A stretch of 64,000 nucleotides of DNA from SIG603 sp964370635 (GCA_964370635.1 CAYJJU010000012.1:1-64000), one strand, 5' to 3'; positions 32,190-41,076 are shown, counted from the stretch's first letter. Notes: generated by a model not told the origin, from the sequence alone. Numbers and translations are program-made.

Positions 32190-33929
32190 TTAAAAACCTC
32201 TTTTTACGTAAGAAGTATGAAGCAAGTCATGTGATAGATGGCTTCCTGGTTTGCCTAGGAATTCATCATAGCATTTTTTAACCGTTGGGTTATCATGGCT
32301 CTTTCTTAGTGGCATGTCTTTATCTTGGTTATATAAAGCAGATGCTCTTAATTTTTTAATGTCAACAAAGTTTCTTACTGTTGCAGGTTGGATAGGTTGT
32401 CCGCCGCCGTTTACACAGCCGCCAGGACAGCACATGACTTCAACGATGTGATAGTCAGCCTCTCCAGCTCTGATTTTTGAAAGAAGCTCGTTTGCATTAT
32501 TAAGTCCGCTTACAACCGCAACTTTAACATCAAGGCCGGCTACATTATAAACAGCCTCTTTAAAGCCTTCTGTTCCTCTAACTTCTTTATAGTCAATGCT
32601 ATCAAGGCTTTGGCCTGTTAGTACGTCGGCAGCAGTTCTTAGAGCCGCTTCCATAACACCGCCTGTAGCACCGAAGATAACAGCCGCACCGGTTGATTCA
32701 CCCATAGCTGCATCGAATTTTTCATCAGGAAGTCTAGCAAAGTTTAGTTGAGCTTTTTTAATCATTTTAGCAAGCTCTCTTGTTGTTAGTGCAAAGTCAA
32801 GGTCTGGGTAATGTTTTGCGCCTGATTGATCGTCCCTGCCAATTTCAAATTTCTTAGCAACACAAGGCATGATAGAAACTGAAACTATTTTTGATGGGTC
32901 AATATTTTCTTTCTCGGCATACCATGTTTTAATTAGGGCACCTGTCATTTGTTGAGGTGATTTGCATGATGATAGGTGGTCTATTAAATCAGGATAGTAG
33001 TGCTCACAGAATTTAACCCAACCTGGTGAACATGAAGTGATGATAGGAAGTGTTCCGCCGTTTTGTACACGGTCTAAAAACTCTGTAGCCTCTTCCATGA
33101 TAGTCATGTCGGCACCGAAGTCTGTATCAAATACTTTGTCAAAGCCAAGTCTTCTAAGAGCCGCAACCATTTTGCCCTCTACGTTTGTACCGATTGGCAT
33201 GCCAAAGTCTTCACCTAAAGCAGCTCTAACCGATGGAGCTGTTTGAACGATAACGATTTTATCAGGGTCTGAAATAGCCTCGAAAACTTTATCTACATCG
33301 TCTTTTTCTCTTAGTGCGCCTGTAGGACAAACGTTGATACATTGTCCACAGCTTATGCAAGGCACATCTGCAAGTTTTGCTTCAAAAGCACAACCGATAG
33401 TAGTGTCAAATCCTCTGTTATTTGCGCCGATTACCGCAACATGTTGGTTTTGGCAAGCCGCTACACAACGTCTACAAGTGATACATTTTGAATTGTCTCT
33501 TACAAGGTGAACCGAAGATGTGTCTGTTGAAACATCAGGCATAGCGCCCTCCCAACGTGTTTCATCTTCAACGCCAAGTTCTTTACAAAGTGATTGAAGC
33601 TCACAGTTGTTGCTTCTATCACAAGTAAGACATTTTTTATTGTGGATAGAAAGTATCATCTCAAGAGTCATTTTTCTTGATTTTTGTACTTTTGGTGTGT
33701 TTGTTTGAATTTCCATGCCCTCATTTACAGGGTGAACACAAGAAGCAACTAGAGTTCTTGCGCCTTTAACTTCAACCATACACATACGGCAAGCGCCGAT
33801 TTCGTTCATATCTTTTAGATAACAAAGTGTAGGGATATCGATGCCGGCTTCTCTTGCAGCTTCTAAAACTGTAGAACCCGGAGCCACTTTGTAGTCCATA
33901 TTATTAATTTTAACATTTACCATATCCAT
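32190..33929 (-). CDS. hydA: NADH-dependent [FeFe] hydrogenase catalytic subunit (HydA/HndD, group A)
   Basis: A 579-residue catalytic subunit. In order: an N-terminal 2Fe-2S domain (CYLKDMNEIGACRMCMVEV), a His/Cys 4Fe-4S domain (HNKKCLTCDRSNNC near residue 95), two 4Fe-4S clusters (CITCRRCVAACQ near 147, CISCGQCINVCP near 190) and the H-cluster domain with TSCSPGW near 303, MPCVAKKFE near 358 and EVMCCPGGCVNGGGQP near 500. With the NuoF- and NuoE-like subunits it should interconvert H2 with NADH and ferredoxin, probably by electron bifurcation. It is the last gene of the operon. Confidence 0.95.
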   Translation of the reverse strand: MDMVNVKINNMDYKVAPGSTVLEAAREAGIDIPTLCYLKDMNEIGACRMCMVEVKGARTLVASCVHPVNEGMEIQTNTPKVQKSRKMTLEMILSIHNKKCLTCDRSNNCELQSLCKELGVEDETRWEGAMPDVSTDTSSVHLVRDNSKCITCRRCVAACQNQHVAVIGANNRGFDTTIGCAFEAKLADVPCISCGQCINVCPTGALREKDDVDKVFEAISDPDKIVIVQTAPSVRAALGEDFGMPIGTNVEGKMVAALRRLGFDKVFDTDFGADMTIMEEATEFLDRVQNGGTLPIITSCSPGWVKFCEHYYPDLIDHLSSCKSPQQMTGALIKTWYAEKENIDPSKIVSVSIMPCVAKKFEIGRDDQSGAKHYPDLDFALTTRELAKMIKKAQLNFARLPDEKFDAAMGESTGAAVIFGATGGVMEAALRTAADVLTGQSLDSIDYKEVRGTEGFKEAVYNVAGLDVKVAVVSGLNNANELLSKIRAGEADYHIVEVMCCPGGCVNGGGQPIQPATVRNFVDIKKLRASALYNQDKDMPLRKSHDNPTVKKCYDEFLGKPGSHLSHDLLHTSYVKRGF

Positions 33930-33949
33930 GTTTAAATCATACTCCTTTC

Positions 33950-35740
33950 TTATTTCTTAATGATAGCGTCAAATCTGCATTTTTCAACACAAACGCCACA
34001 TTTGATACATTTTGATCTGTCGATAACGTGAGGAGCTTTAACGCTTCCTTCAATAGCATTAACAGGGCAGTTACGTGCACACAAAGTACAACCTTTACAT
34101 TTTTCTTCAACAACAAAGTAATTTGTAAGTGCTTTACATGCGCCTGCAGGACAACGGCTTTCTGTTACGTGGGCTATATACTCGTCTTCGAAGTATTGTA
34201 GAGTAGATAAAACAGGGTTTGGAGCAGTTTGTCCAAGTCCGCAAAGTGAATTTTCTTTGATATAGTAGCTAAGCTCTTTTAGTTTGTCTATATCTTCTAA
34301 ACAGCCATTACCATTTGTAATTCTCTCTAGTATTTCATAAAGTCTTCTTGTACCTACACGGCAAGGAGTACATTTACCGCAAGATTCTTCAACTGTAAAG
34401 TCTAGGAAGAATTTAGCAATGTCAACCATACATGTAGTTTCGTCCATAACGATAAGTCCACCAGAACCCATCATAGAACCGATTTCAAGTAGATTATCGT
34501 AATCAATTTTTGTATCGATTAGTGATGCAGGGATACATCCGCCTGATGGTCCACCTGTTTGAGCCGCTTTAAATGTGTGACCACCTGGGATACCGCCGCC
34601 TATAACTTCAACAACGTCTCTTAAAGTTGTTCCCATTGGAACCTCAACAAGACCTGTGTTGTTAATTTTTCCGCCTAAGGCGAAAACTTTTGTACCGGCT
34701 GAACGCTCAGTACCTATATCTTTAAACCATTTTGCGCCGTTTAAAATAATTTGAGGAATATTTGCATATGTTTCAACGTTATTTAAAACAGTTGGTTTTT
34801 GGAATAGACCTTTAACGGCTGGGAATGGAGGACGAGGTCTTGGCTCTCCTCTTTTACCTTCGATAGAAATCATAAGAGCTGTTTCTTCACCACACACGAA
34901 TGCGCCGGCGCCCAGTCTTATTTCTAAGTCAAAGTCAAAGCCTGACTCGAATATATTTTTACCTAAAAGTCCGTATTCACGAGCTTGGTCGATAGCTATT
35001 TGAAGTCTTTTAACAGCTATAGGATACTCTGCTCTAACATAGACATAACCTTGAGTAGCACCTATTGCATAACCCGCTATAGCCATAGCCTCGATTAATA
35101 CATGTGGGTCACCTTCAAGTATAGATCTGTCCATGAACGCACCTGGGTCACCCTCGTCGGCGTTACAACATACATATTTTTGGTCGGCGTCATTAGCCGC
35201 TGCAAATTTCCATTTTAGACCTGTTGGGAAGCCGGCACCGCCTCTTCCTCTTAGTCCTGAGTCTAGCATTTCTTGGATTAGGTCGGCAGGCTTCATTTCT
35301 GTTAAAACTTTACCTAAAGCTTCATAACCGTCAACGGCTATGTACTCATCAATAAGCTCTGGGTTAATAACACCGCAGTTTTTAAGAGCTATACGAAGTT
35401 GCTTCTCATAAAACTCTGTGCTTTCAAGTGATTTTGTAGTATTATCATCAATAATTGTTTCTTTATAAAGTAGTCTTTTTACAAGACGTCCTTTTAATAG
35501 GTGCTCCTCAACAATTTCAGGAACATCTTCTGGAGTAACCATGCTATAAAAAGAGCCTTCTGGATAAACTATCATAATAGGGCCTAAGGCACATAGTCCA
35601 AAACAGCCTGTTCTAACAACATTAACTTCTTTTTCAAGGCCTTTTGCTTTAATTTCTTCTTGCAGTCTTGTGATTATTACTTCACTGTTTGATGAAGTAC
35701 AACCTGTACCACCGCAAACCAATACATTTGAGCGAAACAT
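33950..35740 (-). CDS. hydB: NADH-binding hydrogenase subunit, NuoF-like (HydB/HndC)
   Basis: A 596-residue flavoprotein subunit. It has an N-terminal thioredoxin-like 2Fe-2S domain (CGGTGCTSSNSE near residue 9, GCFGLCALGP near 45), the FMN/NADH-binding core (GRGGAGFPTGLKW near 165, GAGAFVCGEETALM near 275), a 4Fe-4S cluster (ESCGKCTPCRVGTRRL near 455) and two C-terminal ferredoxin clusters (CKGCTLCARNCP, CIKCGVCVEKCR). It is the flavin site where NADH and ferredoxin electrons meet. Ribosome site AAAGGA. Confidence 0.95.
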   Translation of the reverse strand: MFRSNVLVCGGTGCTSSNSEVIITRLQEEIKAKGLEKEVNVVRTGCFGLCALGPIMIVYPEGSFYSMVTPEDVPEIVEEHLLKGRLVKRLLYKETIIDDNTTKSLESTEFYEKQLRIALKNCGVINPELIDEYIAVDGYEALGKVLTEMKPADLIQEMLDSGLRGRGGAGFPTGLKWKFAAANDADQKYVCCNADEGDPGAFMDRSILEGDPHVLIEAMAIAGYAIGATQGYVYVRAEYPIAVKRLQIAIDQAREYGLLGKNIFESGFDFDLEIRLGAGAFVCGEETALMISIEGKRGEPRPRPPFPAVKGLFQKPTVLNNVETYANIPQIILNGAKWFKDIGTERSAGTKVFALGGKINNTGLVEVPMGTTLRDVVEVIGGGIPGGHTFKAAQTGGPSGGCIPASLIDTKIDYDNLLEIGSMMGSGGLIVMDETTCMVDIAKFFLDFTVEESCGKCTPCRVGTRRLYEILERITNGNGCLEDIDKLKELSYYIKENSLCGLGQTAPNPVLSTLQYFEDEYIAHVTESRCPAGACKALTNYFVVEEKCKGCTLCARNCPVNAIEGSVKAPHVIDRSKCIKCGVCVEKCRFDAIIKK

Positions 35741-35773
35741 ATTGTTTTTACCATCCTTTCAAAACGTTTAATT

Positions 35774-36145
35774 TTATTTTTCAATGGAACCTATAGTATA
35801 TTCCATAACCACATTTCCATTAACTACGTGGTCGTTAATTACTCTTAGGGCTTTTTCAGGAGTCATTTTTACATAAGTAACTTTTTCTCCGTTTGACTCA
35901 ACAACTTCTACAACCGGCTCATATTGGCAAATGCCTATGCAGCCTGTTTGAGTGACTATAACGTCTGAAAGTTGTCTTTTAGCGACTTCTTCAACCATAG
36001 TCGATAAAATAGGACGTGCGCCTGCTGCTATTCCACATGTCGCCATGCCTACCAAAACTCTTCTTTTGCCCTCTTGTCCTTCACGAAGACTAACAGAGGC
36101 ACGAGTTTTTTCTTTAATTGCTTTTAATTCAGCTAAAGATTTCAT
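35774..36145 (-). CDS. 2Fe-2S ferredoxin-domain protein (HndB-like)
   Basis: A 123-residue thioredoxin-like ferredoxin with cysteines in MATCGIAAG near residue 37 and TGCIGICQYEP near 78. HndB-like subunits occur beside NADP/NAD-linked [FeFe] hydrogenases, such as Hnd of Desulfovibrio. It probably passes electrons between subunits or acts as an assembly partner. It lies between the ATPase and NuoF-like genes. Confidence 0.88.
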   Translation of the reverse strand: MKSLAELKAIKEKTRASVSLREGQEGKRRVLVGMATCGIAAGARPILSTMVEEVAKRQLSDVIVTQTGCIGICQYEPVVEVVESNGEKVTYVKMTPEKALRVINDHVVNGNVVMEYTIGSIEK

Positions 36146-36229
36146 AAGCTTTAATCATCGGGTTGCGGTATTTTTATAAATACAACCCGCCCTTTCTCCT
36201 TATTATTAGGCGGTAACAAGGCACCGCTT

Positions 36230-36784
36230 TTATATATATAATTCTCTTGTATTTTCCTCTAAAAACTCTTTAATCCACAAAACTACATCGGGAGTGCTAA
36301 AAGACACGCCGTCTAAGACTTCTCTTATCTCCCTTGTATCAAGCGTAAACTCATTTGTGACATCGTTTTTTACATACTTTCGGCTATATATAAAATCTAT
36401 TTCTTCATTACCTGTAATTAAAGGTAATATTGTGGAGTTCATATCTCCTAAAGGTAGCATATTTATGTGCGCCGTAATAAACCTTGCACTCACACTAGTG
36501 CCAACACCCAGTTTTGATGAAATCTCAAAACTACCCTCTGTCATTTCCGCCTGCATTTTAAAAAGCGGTATGCCAAGCCCCACTTTTCTTGTGGTTCTCG
36601 TGGTAAAAAACGGGTCTGTCACGCTTTTCACCTGCTCCTCACTCATCCCCTTGCCGTTGTCCTCTATTTCGATAACAAGGCTCTCTTCATCGGCATTTTC
36701 AAAAACACTAATCTTTATAAGTGTAGCATTTGCGGTTATGCAGTTTTGCGTAAGGTCCATAACATTAAGCGATAACTCTCTCAT
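36230..36784 (-). CDS. GHKL ATPase-domain protein of the hydrogenase operon (histidine kinase-like)
   Basis: A 184-residue soluble protein with a histidine-kinase-type ATP-binding fold: N-box DLTQNCITANAT near residue 10, G1 box EDNGKGM near 42, F-box-like DPFFTTR near 57, G2 GLGIPLF near 69. It has no phosphorylated His domain and no membrane segments, so it is not a normal sensor kinase. A second ATPase-domain protein lies upstream in the same operon. A role in H2-dependent signalling is inference. It starts three bases after the NuoE-like gene. Confidence 0.85.
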   Translation of the reverse strand: MRELSLNVMDLTQNCITANATLIKISVFENADEESLVIEIEDNGKGMSEEQVKSVTDPFFTTRTTRKVGLGIPLFKMQAEMTEGSFEISSKLGVGTSVSARFITAHINMLPLGDMNSTILPLITGNEEIDFIYSRKYVKNDVTNEFTLDTREIREVLDGVSFSTPDVVLWIKEFLEENTRELYI

Positions 36785-36787
36785 AAA

Positions 36788-37285
36788 TTATGCCAAATAT
36801 TTTTCTAAAACCTTGTCAACATCTTCAACTTCAAGTCTTCCGTAAACATCTTCGTTGACTGTTAAAACGGGAGCAAGGCCACAAGCGCCTATGCAGCGAC
36901 ATGCAGTAAGTGAGAATTTTCCATCGTCTGTACATTCTTCAGATTTAATTCCAAGTCTTTCAACAAGCTTGTCCAAAATTTTGTCTGCACCTTTAACATA
37001 ACATGCAGTTCCAAGACATACTGAAATGTGGTATTTTCCTTTTGGAGTAAGTGTAAATTGTGAGTAGAATGTAGATACTCCATACACCTCTTCAAGTGGT
37101 ACGCCAAGTCCTTTTGCTACTACATCTTGCACTTCTAGCGGAAGATATCCGTAGATTTCTTGTGCTTCTTGTAAAACAGGCATTACTGCGCCCTTTTCAT
37201 CTTTTAGCCTGTCTATAACTTCTAAAAGCTTTGCTTTTTGTTCGGCTGTGTCGATGAATGGTAAATTACTGATACGTTTTTGCAT
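36788..37285 (-). CDS. hydC: NuoE-like 2Fe-2S hydrogenase subunit (HydC/HndA)
   Basis: A 165-residue thioredoxin-like 2Fe-2S protein. N-terminal helices are followed by YGVSTFYSQF near residue 70 and cysteines in VCLGTACYVKGA (near 92) and TACRCIGACGLAP (near 133). It forms a complex with the NuoF-like and HydA subunits. Ribosome site AGGAGG. It is preceded by a 293-base gap, so an internal promoter here is possible. Confidence 0.93.
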   Translation of the reverse strand: MQKRISNLPFIDTAEQKAKLLEVIDRLKDEKGAVMPVLQEAQEIYGYLPLEVQDVVAKGLGVPLEEVYGVSTFYSQFTLTPKGKYHISVCLGTACYVKGADKILDKLVERLGIKSEECTDDGKFSLTACRCIGACGLAPVLTVNEDVYGRLEVEDVDKVLEKYLA

Positions 37286-37578
37286 TATTTGTCCTCCTAT
37301 AAATTTTTGTCAGGAAAGTGAGTATTAGATTTTTAGTTAGAAAAGACTAACAATTTGTAATATATCAGTCGGTTTTCTATCTCTATTTCACCAAAAATTA
37401 TTATATCAAATACTACTTCATTTTTAATTCTTCTAAAGAACTTTAACTAAAACTTTGATAAAATTATAACGAAACATTTTCAAGTGTTTTCCTTATGTTT
37501 CCATATGGAAAAATCAGACACGCCAATCACCACAATTACTGGTATTTACACTCAGATAAACCACTATTAAGTGTGTTT
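37286..37578. other. 293-base gap inside the hydrogenase operon
   Basis: No gene is visible. On the minus strand two TATAAT hexamers occur (37468-37463 and 37405-37400), but neither has a good -35 at 16-18 bases. TTGTTAG-TCTTTT-CTAACTA (about 37331-37354) is an inverted repeat that vaguely resembles a redox-repressor site but has the wrong spacing. Whether the redox subunits have their own promoter is open. Confidence 0.4.
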
Positions 37579-38298
37579 TTATAAAAAGCTTAATAATTTC
37601 TCCACCACGGCCTTTGCAGAGCAGTCCGATAAAAAAATTTTACTGTATTTGGTGCAAACATCCTCAAGATAATGTGCATCAGAGTTTATAAGCACTCCTT
37701 TTCCCAAAATTTCAGGGTGGAGCGTTTCAAATGTTTTGATATCGCACTTGTCGGTAATTTCCACATAAGAAAAATTTGCTTCCGGTGGTATTGCGCCAAG
37801 GCTTGCTATTACGCTGTAAGAATTTTTGTCAATATGGGCAGGAAAAGCCACTCCGCCATACTTTTTAACCAAGTCATCGACATCGTTTACGCTTATAAAT
37901 GTAGAATTTATTAGCATATTTTTTTCACGGCCAATTTCCTCGTCATTTTCGTCCATAACGACCTGCGCTCCGAAAATATCCTCGTCATTTTCCATGGGCA
38001 AACACTGAGTTTTTACATATTTTTCAAATTCCTCTGCGCCCTCTACCGTTTCAAAAAGACAAACAACATGCGCCTCTTCTACGGTGCAAAGCTCCATACC
38101 CGGTATTACTACAACGCCGACTTCCTCTCCGACCTTTATACAGGCTCTCGCGTTTTTCACTGTGTTATGGTCTGTTATTGCTATGATGTCGCACTCCATA
38201 ATTTTTGCCATATTGACTATATTATTTGGTGTCATTTCCATGTCGCCGCAGGGTGACAGACAGGAATGCATATGAAAATCGTAAGTATACTCTCTCAT
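37579..38298 (-). CDS. PHP-domain metal-dependent phosphoesterase
   Basis: A 239-residue protein with PHP motifs DFHMHSCLSPCGDME near residue 6, ITDHNTVKNA near 40, an intermediate Glu/His (GMELCTVEEAHVV) near 66, FPAHIDKNSY near 153 and INSDAHYLED near 208. The metal-binding histidines and aspartates are present, so hydrolysis of a phosphoester is plausible. PHP proteins recur next to DRTGG and hydrogenase genes in Clostridia, but their role there is not established. It overlaps the DRTGG gene by four bases. Confidence 0.88.
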   Translation of the reverse strand: MREYTYDFHMHSCLSPCGDMEMTPNNIVNMAKIMECDIIAITDHNTVKNARACIKVGEEVGVVVIPGMELCTVEEAHVVCLFETVEGAEEFEKYVKTQCLPMENDEDIFGAQVVMDENDEEIGREKNMLINSTFISVNDVDDLVKKYGGVAFPAHIDKNSYSVIASLGAIPPEANFSYVEITDKCDIKTFETLHPEILGKGVLINSDAHYLEDVCTKYSKIFLSDCSAKAVVEKLLSFL

Positions 38299-38627
38299 AT
38301 TTTCAAATACTTTGAAATCTCTATCACAGCCTGAGCCGTGGTTTTATTTGTCTTATAAATATTAATCCCTGCAGAAAGAGCCTTCGCTTTTGCGTCATCG
38401 TCTAAGGGCGAGCCCTCTGTCAGCACTATTGCAGTACAGTCAGCAAGAGATGCCACCGCCACTGCGTTTACATTTCCCATGACAGTAAACCAAATGTCGT
38501 CCTCTTTCGCCCTGCCTATGACCCAGCTTAAAAGGTCGCCTGCATATATGCCCTTTATCTCCCTGTCTTCATCAGGGGCAACTATTTTTTCGTATGAAAA
38601 TAAATTTACTGCTTCTAATAAATTCAA
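38295..38627 (-). CDS. DRTGG-domain protein, copy 1
   Basis: A 110-residue single DRTGG domain (PF07085-type, DRTGG region of DUF/phosphotransacetylase relatives) with IKGIYAGDLLSWVIGRAKE, WFTVMGNVNAVAVA and LADCTAIVLTEG segments. The domain is found in regulators and in the N-terminal part of some phosphate acetyltransferases; its ligand is unknown. It overlaps the PHP gene. It is 36 residues-per-fold similar in plan to the DRTGG gene at 40509-40856 but is clearly diverged. Confidence 0.82.
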   Translation of the reverse strand: MNLLEAVNLFSYEKIVAPDEDREIKGIYAGDLLSWVIGRAKEDDIWFTVMGNVNAVAVASLADCTAIVLTEGSPLDDDAKAKALSAGINIYKTNKTTAQAVIEISKYLKI

Positions 38628-38670
38628 TTCTACACCTCCAAAATTAAAGTTTTATAGCCAAGTTTCCACC

Positions 38671-38762
38671 TTAACTATTAATTATTAATTATTAACTATT
38701 AACTATTAATTATTAACTATTAACTATTAACTATTAACTATTAACTATTAACTATTAACTAT
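38671..38762. repeat. Period-7 tandem array within the hydrogenase operon
   Basis: About 13 units of the type ACTATTA/ATTATTA run from shortly before the DRTGG gene to three bases short of the sensory-hydrogenase stop codon. The array is transcribed. Units 38713 onward are nearly identical, suggesting recent slippage. Confidence 0.9.
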
Positions 38763-40043
38763 TTACGAAGTCATGTCGGATATACTATCGACAACTCTTT
38801 CCATTTTCTTTCTCAAGATAAACACGCAGTCTGAAACTTTACATTCGCCCTTTACCACGTCTTCTGCAAAAATTCTGCAAGTGGGCGAGCCACACGCTCC
38901 GCAGTCAAGCCCTGGGGTCTCTTTTTCTATTTCGTCTATCCTTAGCATCATTTTCATGGCTTCGGTTAAATTTTTTGAAAGGGTTAAAACGTCGGAAAAC
39001 TCAAGTCCGCCTACCCATTCCATGCCATGTGGCACCTCTTTAGAAAAATCTAAATGATTTTGCGACACGGGCAAATATCTTCTAAGTTTTTGTATTCTCG
39101 TCTTAGCGACATAAGGGTTTTCAACGCATAAAACTCCGCCTACACAGCCTGCATTACATGCGTTAAGCTCTATAAAATCAAGCTCGCCTATACGCTCGTC
39201 TTCAATTTCCTCTAGCACCCTTATTACGTTTTCTATGCCGTCTGCGGCAAGATATTTTTCTTTTAAAAGCGACGCCGCCTCGCCTCCGCTTGTAGCCCAG
39301 CTAACGCCAATTATTCCCGAATTTGCAAGCGCCTCTATCGATGTAAGCTTATCCATTTTTCCCGAAAGCACGGGAAAAACTTCGCTTATGGATAAAACCT
39401 CGTCTACACTCGATTTCTCTAAACTAATCGGCGCCTTTGTGTCTGTAACTTTTGCAGGACATGGGCTTATAAAAAAGCATCCAATTTCATGGGGGGCTAG
39501 ACCGGTTTCCTCCACAGCCCTCCTTTTTGCAAGGGCTGCGGCAAGCTCCATAGGCGCTTGAAGGGGAAGCACGTGCGAGCATAAATCGGGAAATCTTACC
39601 CTAATAAGCCTTATTACCGCAGGACATGCAGAGCTTATTACGGGTTTAATAAGTTTGCCCTCTGCCATGAGTTTTCTTGTGGCCTCGCTTATAAGCTCCG
39701 CCGCAACAGACACCTCAAAAACATTGTCAAATCCCATTTTTTTAAGTCCTGTAAGCACATAGTCTATGTCGTCCAAATTATTAAATTGACCGTACAAAGA
39801 AGGTGCCGGTAGGGCTATTTTATATTTGTATTTATCTAAAGTATCTAAATGACTGTACTTTGTCTTTTTTGCATGATGCGGACAAATCCTTATGCATTCG
39901 CCGCAGTCGATACAGCGCTCAGATATAATATGAGCCTTGCCGTTTCTTACACGTATAGCCTCCGTAGGGCAGCGTTTAATGCAGTTTGTACAGCCTACAC
40001 ACAGTTCTTCATCCAAAGTAACGGAATGATAAAACTTGTCCAA
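38763..40043 (-). CDS. Sensory-type [FeFe] hydrogenase (HydS-like, group C/D)
   Basis: A protein of about 426 residues. It has two N-terminal 4Fe-4S clusters (CVGCTNCIKRCP near residue 14, CIDCGECIRICP near 45), an H-cluster-like domain and a C-terminal Fe-S domain (CGACGSPTCRIFA). H-cluster motifs are altered: SSACPAV replaces TSCCPGW or TSCSPGW, SPCPAK replaces MPCxxK, and ELNACNAGCVGG keeps both cysteines. Alanine at the usual proton-relay cysteine is known from sensory hydrogenases. I prefer the TTG start at 40043, with AGAGGTGG eight bases upstream; GTG at 40055 overlaps that site. It probably senses H2 or redox state rather than turning over fast. Confidence 0.85.
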   Translation of the reverse strand: MDKFYHSVTLDEELCVGCTNCIKRCPTEAIRVRNGKAHIISERCIDCGECIRICPHHAKKTKYSHLDTLDKYKYKIALPAPSLYGQFNNLDDIDYVLTGLKKMGFDNVFEVSVAAELISEATRKLMAEGKLIKPVISSACPAVIRLIRVRFPDLCSHVLPLQAPMELAAALAKRRAVEETGLAPHEIGCFFISPCPAKVTDTKAPISLEKSSVDEVLSISEVFPVLSGKMDKLTSIEALANSGIIGVSWATSGGEAASLLKEKYLAADGIENVIRVLEEIEDERIGELDFIELNACNAGCVGGVLCVENPYVAKTRIQKLRRYLPVSQNHLDFSKEVPHGMEWVGGLEFSDVLTLSKNLTEAMKMMLRIDEIEKETPGLDCGACGSPTCRIFAEDVVKGECKVSDCVFILRKKMERVVDSISDMTS

Positions 40044-40074
40044 TTTGCACACCACCTCTCTAAATATTTACACA

Positions 40075-40509
40075 CTAAAGCTGTTTGCCGTCTGCATATA
40101 TTGTAAGCCTAACGGTAGTTCCAACACCTACTGTGGAGTCCACCGCCATTTCGTCGGAATATTTTTCCATATTTGGAAGACCCATGCCCGCACCAAAGCC
40201 TAAAGAGCGTATATTGTCGGGCGCCGTGGAAAAGCCTGCCTGCATAGCCTTTTTAACATCTGCAATGCCGGGGCCTGTGTCTTTTAAAATTATCTCTACT
40301 TTGTCAGGGTCTATGTCGACTATTGCCTCTCCGCCACCTGCGTGTATTACCATGTTAATCTCACCCTCATACATGGAAATTGCTACACGCCTTATGGCGT
40401 CTGGCGCATAGCCTATCTTTTTAAGCTTTCTCTTTACTTCTCCCGAGGCTTCACCCGCACGGGTAAAATCGTCTCCCGGTACTAAGTACTTAAGTTCTAT
40501 CATACTCAT
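40075..40509 (-). CDS. Anti-sigma-type GHKL ATPase-domain protein
   Basis: A 144-residue serine/threonine-kinase-like ATPase of the RsbW/SpoIIAB fold: helix RVAISMYEGEINMVIHAGGG (N-box) near residue 42, DTGPGI near 76, and GFGAGMGLPNMEKYSDEM near 103 with GVGTTVRL. It lacks sensor domains. It shares a one-base junction with the DRTGG gene upstream. With the HydS-like protein immediately downstream it could relay a redox signal to a regulator (inference). Confidence 0.87.
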   Translation of the reverse strand: MSMIELKYLVPGDDFTRAGEASGEVKRKLKKIGYAPDAIRRVAISMYEGEINMVIHAGGGEAIVDIDPDKVEIILKDTGPGIADVKKAMQAGFSTAPDNIRSLGFGAGMGLPNMEKYSDEMAVDSTVGVGTTVRLTIYADGKQL

Positions 40510-40856
40510 TAGAGATTACAACCTCCCCTTAGTCCGTTATCGTATAAGAGTCCGCATGCCGTAAACATTCTGTACGGCGAACATAGCAGCGTCATATTTC
40601 TCTCTTTTGCAAGTTTCATAATGGTTTCGTCAACGCTTTTTCCTCTTACAAAAACGATGCAGTGCATGTCCATCATTTCAGCCGTTCTTACAACTTGAGG
40701 ATTTACAAGTCCTGTTAAAAGCACAGATTGGTCCTTTACAAACGCCAAAACATCACTCATCATGTCTGCTCCACAGGCGGTAAGCACGTCTTCTTCCATG
40801 TTGCCCTCAACAATAATCTCAGCCTTTAAAATTTCGGCTATTTGGGATACTTTCAT
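40509..40856 (-). CDS. DRTGG-domain protein, copy 2
   Basis: A 115-residue DRTGG-domain protein (SQIAEILKAEIIVEGNMEED, ADMMSDVLAFVKDQSVLLTG, MDMHCIVFVRGK). It is the first gene of the hydrogenase operon, with AAGGAAGGAAG upstream and a good promoter at 40896-40924. Its domain matches that of 38295-38627, so the operon carries two diverged single-domain copies. The ligand is unknown. Confidence 0.85.
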   Translation of the reverse strand: MKVSQIAEILKAEIIVEGNMEEDVLTACGADMMSDVLAFVKDQSVLLTGLVNPQVVRTAEMMDMHCIVFVRGKSVDETIMKLAKERNMTLLCSPYRMFTACGLLYDNGLRGGCNL

Positions 40857-40895
40857 AGTATATTTACTTCCTTCCTTAAACTTATTGTATATTTA

Positions 40896-40924
40896 ATTAT
40901 ACCATGTGTTTTTTCACATTTCAA
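40896..40924 (-). promoter_or_regulatory. Promoter and candidate operator of the hydrogenase operon
   Basis: On the minus strand TTGAAA (40924-40919) and TATAAT (40901-40896) are 17 bases apart. The spacer is almost filled by the inverted repeat ATGTG-N6-CACAT (40904-40919), a good position for a repressor. The rest of the 40925-41076 gap is AT-rich with no gene or riboswitch I can recognise. Confidence 0.75.
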
Positions 40925-41076
40925 ACTATATTGAAAAATTTTTATTGTCCTTTGTGGGCGCACATAAGAGTAAATCTGTTTTTGCAAGACGATACAGTTC
41001 AAATTGCAAATATTTGCAAAAAGTTATATTTTGAAGAATTATAGCAGGATTTTTTGAGGTTTAGCAATGTTTTATC

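Noticed and set aside
37331..37354. Rex repressor site in the hydrogenase operon
   Set aside because: TTGTTAG and CTAACTA are separated by six bases and deviate from TTGTTAA-N4-TTAACAA at several positions.
38671..38762. CRISPR array
   Set aside because: The units are contiguous heptamers with no spacers, and no cas genes are present.
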